Shown: one piece after another, positions 62,000 through 64,000 of the stretch
Layout: the number at the start of each line of letters is the position of its first letter
Position numbering within the stretch: the first letter of the stretch is position 1
Assembly (NCBI RefSeq): GCF_004114915.1
Contig: NZ_CP022219.1
Coordinates: 2,572,501-2,636,500 of the forward strand
DNA from: Bradyrhizobium guangxiense
Lineage (GTDB): Bacteria > Pseudomonadota > Alphaproteobacteria > Rhizobiales > Xanthobacteraceae
DNA length: 64,000 nucleotides
Direction of reading: 5' to 3'
Position numbers and translations under genes: made by a program
Notes under the pieces: model-generated
What the model saw: the letters and a program-made list of their open reading frames with translations, nothing else
What the model was told of the DNA's origin: nothing
Databases searched by the model: none

Positions 62000-63502
62000 T
62001 CAGGAGCTCGGGCCTGGCAGGCGCGAAACCAGACTGAGGCCGACGTCCATCGCCTCCAACTGAAAGTGTGGACGAAGAAAGAAGCGCGCGTTGTAGTATC
62101 CCGGGTTCTCCTCGTTTGCTATGACCTCTACCTTCGCAGCGGCCAGCGGCTTGCGCGCCTTCTGAGCTTCTGACGACAGGGCTGGGTTGGCATCAACGTA
62201 CTCGTTGATCCAGGTCTGCAGCCAGACCGTCAGCTCATCCTTCTCCTTCATGGATCCGATCTTGTCGCGAACCATGCACTTCAGATAGTGCGCAAAGCGA
62301 GACACAGCGAACATATAGGGCAGTCGTGACGACAGGTTGTCGGACGCAGTTGCATCCACGCCCTTCTCGCCGAAATATTTCTTCGGCTTATAGAGCGACT
62401 GGGCACCGATGAAGGCGGCCTTGTCGGTGTTCTTGCGATGGATCAGCGGGATGAGGCCCGCCTTTGCAAGTTCGTGCTCTCGGCGGTCGCTGATGGCGAT
62501 CTCGGTCGGGCATTTCAGGTCGACGCCACCGTCGTCGGTCGGGAACGTGTGCGTCGGCAGATTGATGACTTCGCCGCCGGACTGAACGCCGCGGATTCGC
62601 GTGCACCAGCCGAACTCCTTGAAGGCGCGGTTGATGTTGACGGCCATCGCATAGGCGGCGTTGATCCAGCCGTATTTGTCGCCAGTGTGCCCGTCGGTCT
62701 CCTCCTCGAAGGCGAACTCTTCCACGGGCTCCGACTTCGCGCCGTAGGGGAGGCGACCCAGCGCGCGCGGCATGCACAGGCCGAGATAACGCGAATCGTC
62801 CTGATCGCGCAGCCCCTTCCATGCGGCATATTCCGGCGTGTCGAACACCTTGCCGATGTCGCGCGGGTTGGACAGCTCGGTCCATGAATCCATTCCCATC
62901 AGCGTCGGCTCGGCGCCGCTGAAGAACGGGGCGTGAGCGGCGCCTGCGATCTTGCTGAGATCGCGCAGCAACTGCACGTCGGTGGGCAGGTGACTGAAAT
63001 AGTAGTCGCCGATCAGGCAGCCGAACGGCTCGCCGCCCAACTGGCCGAATTCGTACTCATAGACCTGCTTGAACAGCGGACTTTGGTCCCAGCGCGCATC
63101 GGGATAGAGCCGCAGATTCCGATACAGCTCGTTCTTCGAGACATTCATCACCCGGATCTTGAGGTTGGCGTCGGTCTCGGAATTGAAGACGAGGTAGTGG
63201 AGGCCGCGCCAGGCACTTTCGATCGCCTGAAACTCGGGCGCGTGAATGATCTCGTTCATCTGCGCGGTCAGCTTCTGGTCAATCCGCGCGATCATCTCCT
63301 CGATGGTGTCGAGCACGTCCGATTTGATGACACTCGTGTCCTTGAGCGCTTCTTGTACGAGCGTGGACACCGCGTTTTCGACTTCGATCGCTGCGCGTTC
63401 GGTGCGCGGCTTGAAGCTTTGCTTCAGCAGAGCGGAAAATTCGTCTGCCTCGACGGTGCCAACCCGGGTAGTAGCTTCTTTATGAGCAGCTTCTTTTGCC
63501 AT
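62000..63502 (-). CDS. tssC: type VI secretion sheath protein TssC (VipB)
   Basis: 500 aa contractile sheath large subunit. Family blocks are EFQAIESAWRGLHYLVFNSETDANLKIRVMNVSKNEL, PFGCLIGDYYFSHLPTDVQLLRDLSKIAGAAHAPF, KYGWINAAYAMAVNINRAF and SRLPYMFAVSRFAHYLKCMVRDKIG. It assembles with TssB around the Hcp tube. Start MAKEAAHKEA; a second ATG three codons earlier (63511) lies on the AAGGGAAGGA ribosome site. It follows tssB with a 17-bp gap. Confidence 0.97.
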   Translation of the reverse strand: MAKEAAHKEATTRVGTVEADEFSALLKQSFKPRTERAAIEVENAVSTLVQEALKDTSVIKSDVLDTIEEMIARIDQKLTAQMNEIIHAPEFQAIESAWRGLHYLVFNSETDANLKIRVMNVSKNELYRNLRLYPDARWDQSPLFKQVYEYEFGQLGGEPFGCLIGDYYFSHLPTDVQLLRDLSKIAGAAHAPFFSGAEPTLMGMDSWTELSNPRDIGKVFDTPEYAAWKGLRDQDDSRYLGLCMPRALGRLPYGAKSEPVEEFAFEEETDGHTGDKYGWINAAYAMAVNINRAFKEFGWCTRIRGVQSGGEVINLPTHTFPTDDGGVDLKCPTEIAISDRREHELAKAGLIPLIHRKNTDKAAFIGAQSLYKPKKYFGEKGVDATASDNLSSRLPYMFAVSRFAHYLKCMVRDKIGSMKEKDELTVWLQTWINEYVDANPALSSEAQKARKPLAAAKVEVIANEENPGYYNARFFLRPHFQLEAMDVGLSLVSRLPGPSS

Positions 63503-63519
63503 GGTCCCCATTCCTTCCC

Positions 63520-64000
63520 TTAGCTCTCGGTGCCAGGTTCGCTAGGCGCGCTGGCGCGCTCCCGCAGCGCGGCCATCAGTTGAGGATCGGCGAGAAGTTT
63601 CTTCAGCTGGTCCTCGGCTGCCACCTTGCCATCCATGTAGCGCAGCAGATTGGCGAGCTGTTCGCGCGCCTCGAGCAGCTTGGCCGTAGCCGGCACCTGG
63701 CGTGCGACTGCCACCGGCGTGAAATCCGACATCTTGTTGAAGCGCAGGTTGACCGTGAGCTTTTCGTCCGTCCCCTCGGTGAGACGATTGGCGACGCGCG
63801 CCGTCACACCAGGCTGGATAGCGGCCATGCGGTTGTCGAAATTGTCCATGTCGAACTCGAGGAATTTACGCTCCTCGACCTTGGCCTTTTCGACGCCCGG
63901 ATTGTTGCCGGAGAGGTCGGAGAGGACGCCCATGACGAACGGCAATTCTATCAGCCGCTCCGCGTCGTACGGATCTTCGTATGTGATGTGCACGCGCGGA
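63520..64000 (-). CDS. tssB: type VI secretion sheath protein TssB (VipA), 5' end cut by the window
   Basis: At least 160 aa. The right window edge removes the N-terminus; the frame continues upstream (PRVHITYEDPYDAERLIELPFVMGVLSDLSG), where intact TssB proteins have about 15 more residues. The valine codon GTG at 63993 inside PRVHITYE is not a start. Other features are FLEFDMDNFDNRMAAIQPGVTARVANRL and the C-terminal Ala/Leu-rich helix. It pairs with TssC in the sheath. The remaining T6SS genes (tssA, tssJ-M, vgrG) are not in the window. Confidence 0.94.
   Translation of the reverse strand, partial: PRVHITYEDPYDAERLIELPFVMGVLSDLSGNNPGVEKAKVEERKFLEFDMDNFDNRMAAIQPGVTARVANRLTEGTDEKLTVNLRFNKMSDFTPVAVARQVPATAKLLEAREQLANLLRYMDGKVAAEDQLKKLLADPQLMAALRERASAPSEPGTES

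Overview
The window is high-GC, densely coded DNA that looks like a chromosome segment of Bradyrhizobium or a close relative in the Nitrobacteraceae. The basis is recognition of protein sequences (GuaA, GuaB, RlmE, a CspA-type protein, a DHCW-motif cupin, many Tat-like binding-protein signals) and Bradyrhizobium-style palindromic intergenic repeats. No rRNA, tRNA, CRISPR array, insertion sequence or integrase was seen.

Layout. 1-18.7 kb is mostly housekeeping and scattered metabolic genes: a partial YaiI/DUF188 gene, a frameshifted double hot-dog gene, an orphan CoxL-type molybdenum hydroxylase subunit, a Ppx/GppA phosphatase with rlmE, a DHA2 efflux transporter, guaB, an MDR oxidoreductase, a calcineurin-type phosphoesterase, a MAPEG protein, an RsmB/NOP RNA methyltransferase, a cold-shock gene with a long leader, and guaA. 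Five palindromic repeats sit in the gaps. 18.9-25.1 kb holds a NitT/TauT-type ABC importer divergent from an enolase-superfamily enzyme, a GMC oxidoreductase and a GntR regulator. 25.1-34.6 kb is a tight minus-strand operon: sugar-type ABC importer, GntR regulator, Cys-type sulfatase, its formylglycine-generating enzyme and a ClC channel/transporter. It looks like a sulfate-ester scavenging unit.

35.1-50.5 kb matches in gene content the furan pathway (hmf) described for Cupriavidus basilensis: LysR and AraC regulators, UbiX/UbiD-type FDCA decarboxylation (hmfG, hmfF), the three-subunit 2-furoyl-CoA dehydrogenase (hmfABC), CoA ligase (hmfD), hydrolase (hmfE), MFS transporter and GMC oxidase (hmfH). 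Together these would take HMF, furfural or furoate to 2-oxoglutarate. HmfA carries a C-terminal CoxG-like domain, which is unusual.

50.9-64 kb is a type VI secretion locus on the minus strand (tssB, tssC, hcp, tssE, tssF, tssG, clpV), cut by the right window edge. It is followed by a protein-methyltransferase-like gene and a small accessory island: an OmpA-like protein without signal peptide, an unknown protein, and a protein with an HExxH motif. A short duplicated piece of the methyltransferase gene lies inside the island. This T6SS-linked island and the sulfatase-FGE-ABC-ClC operon are the best candidates for undescribed biology here.
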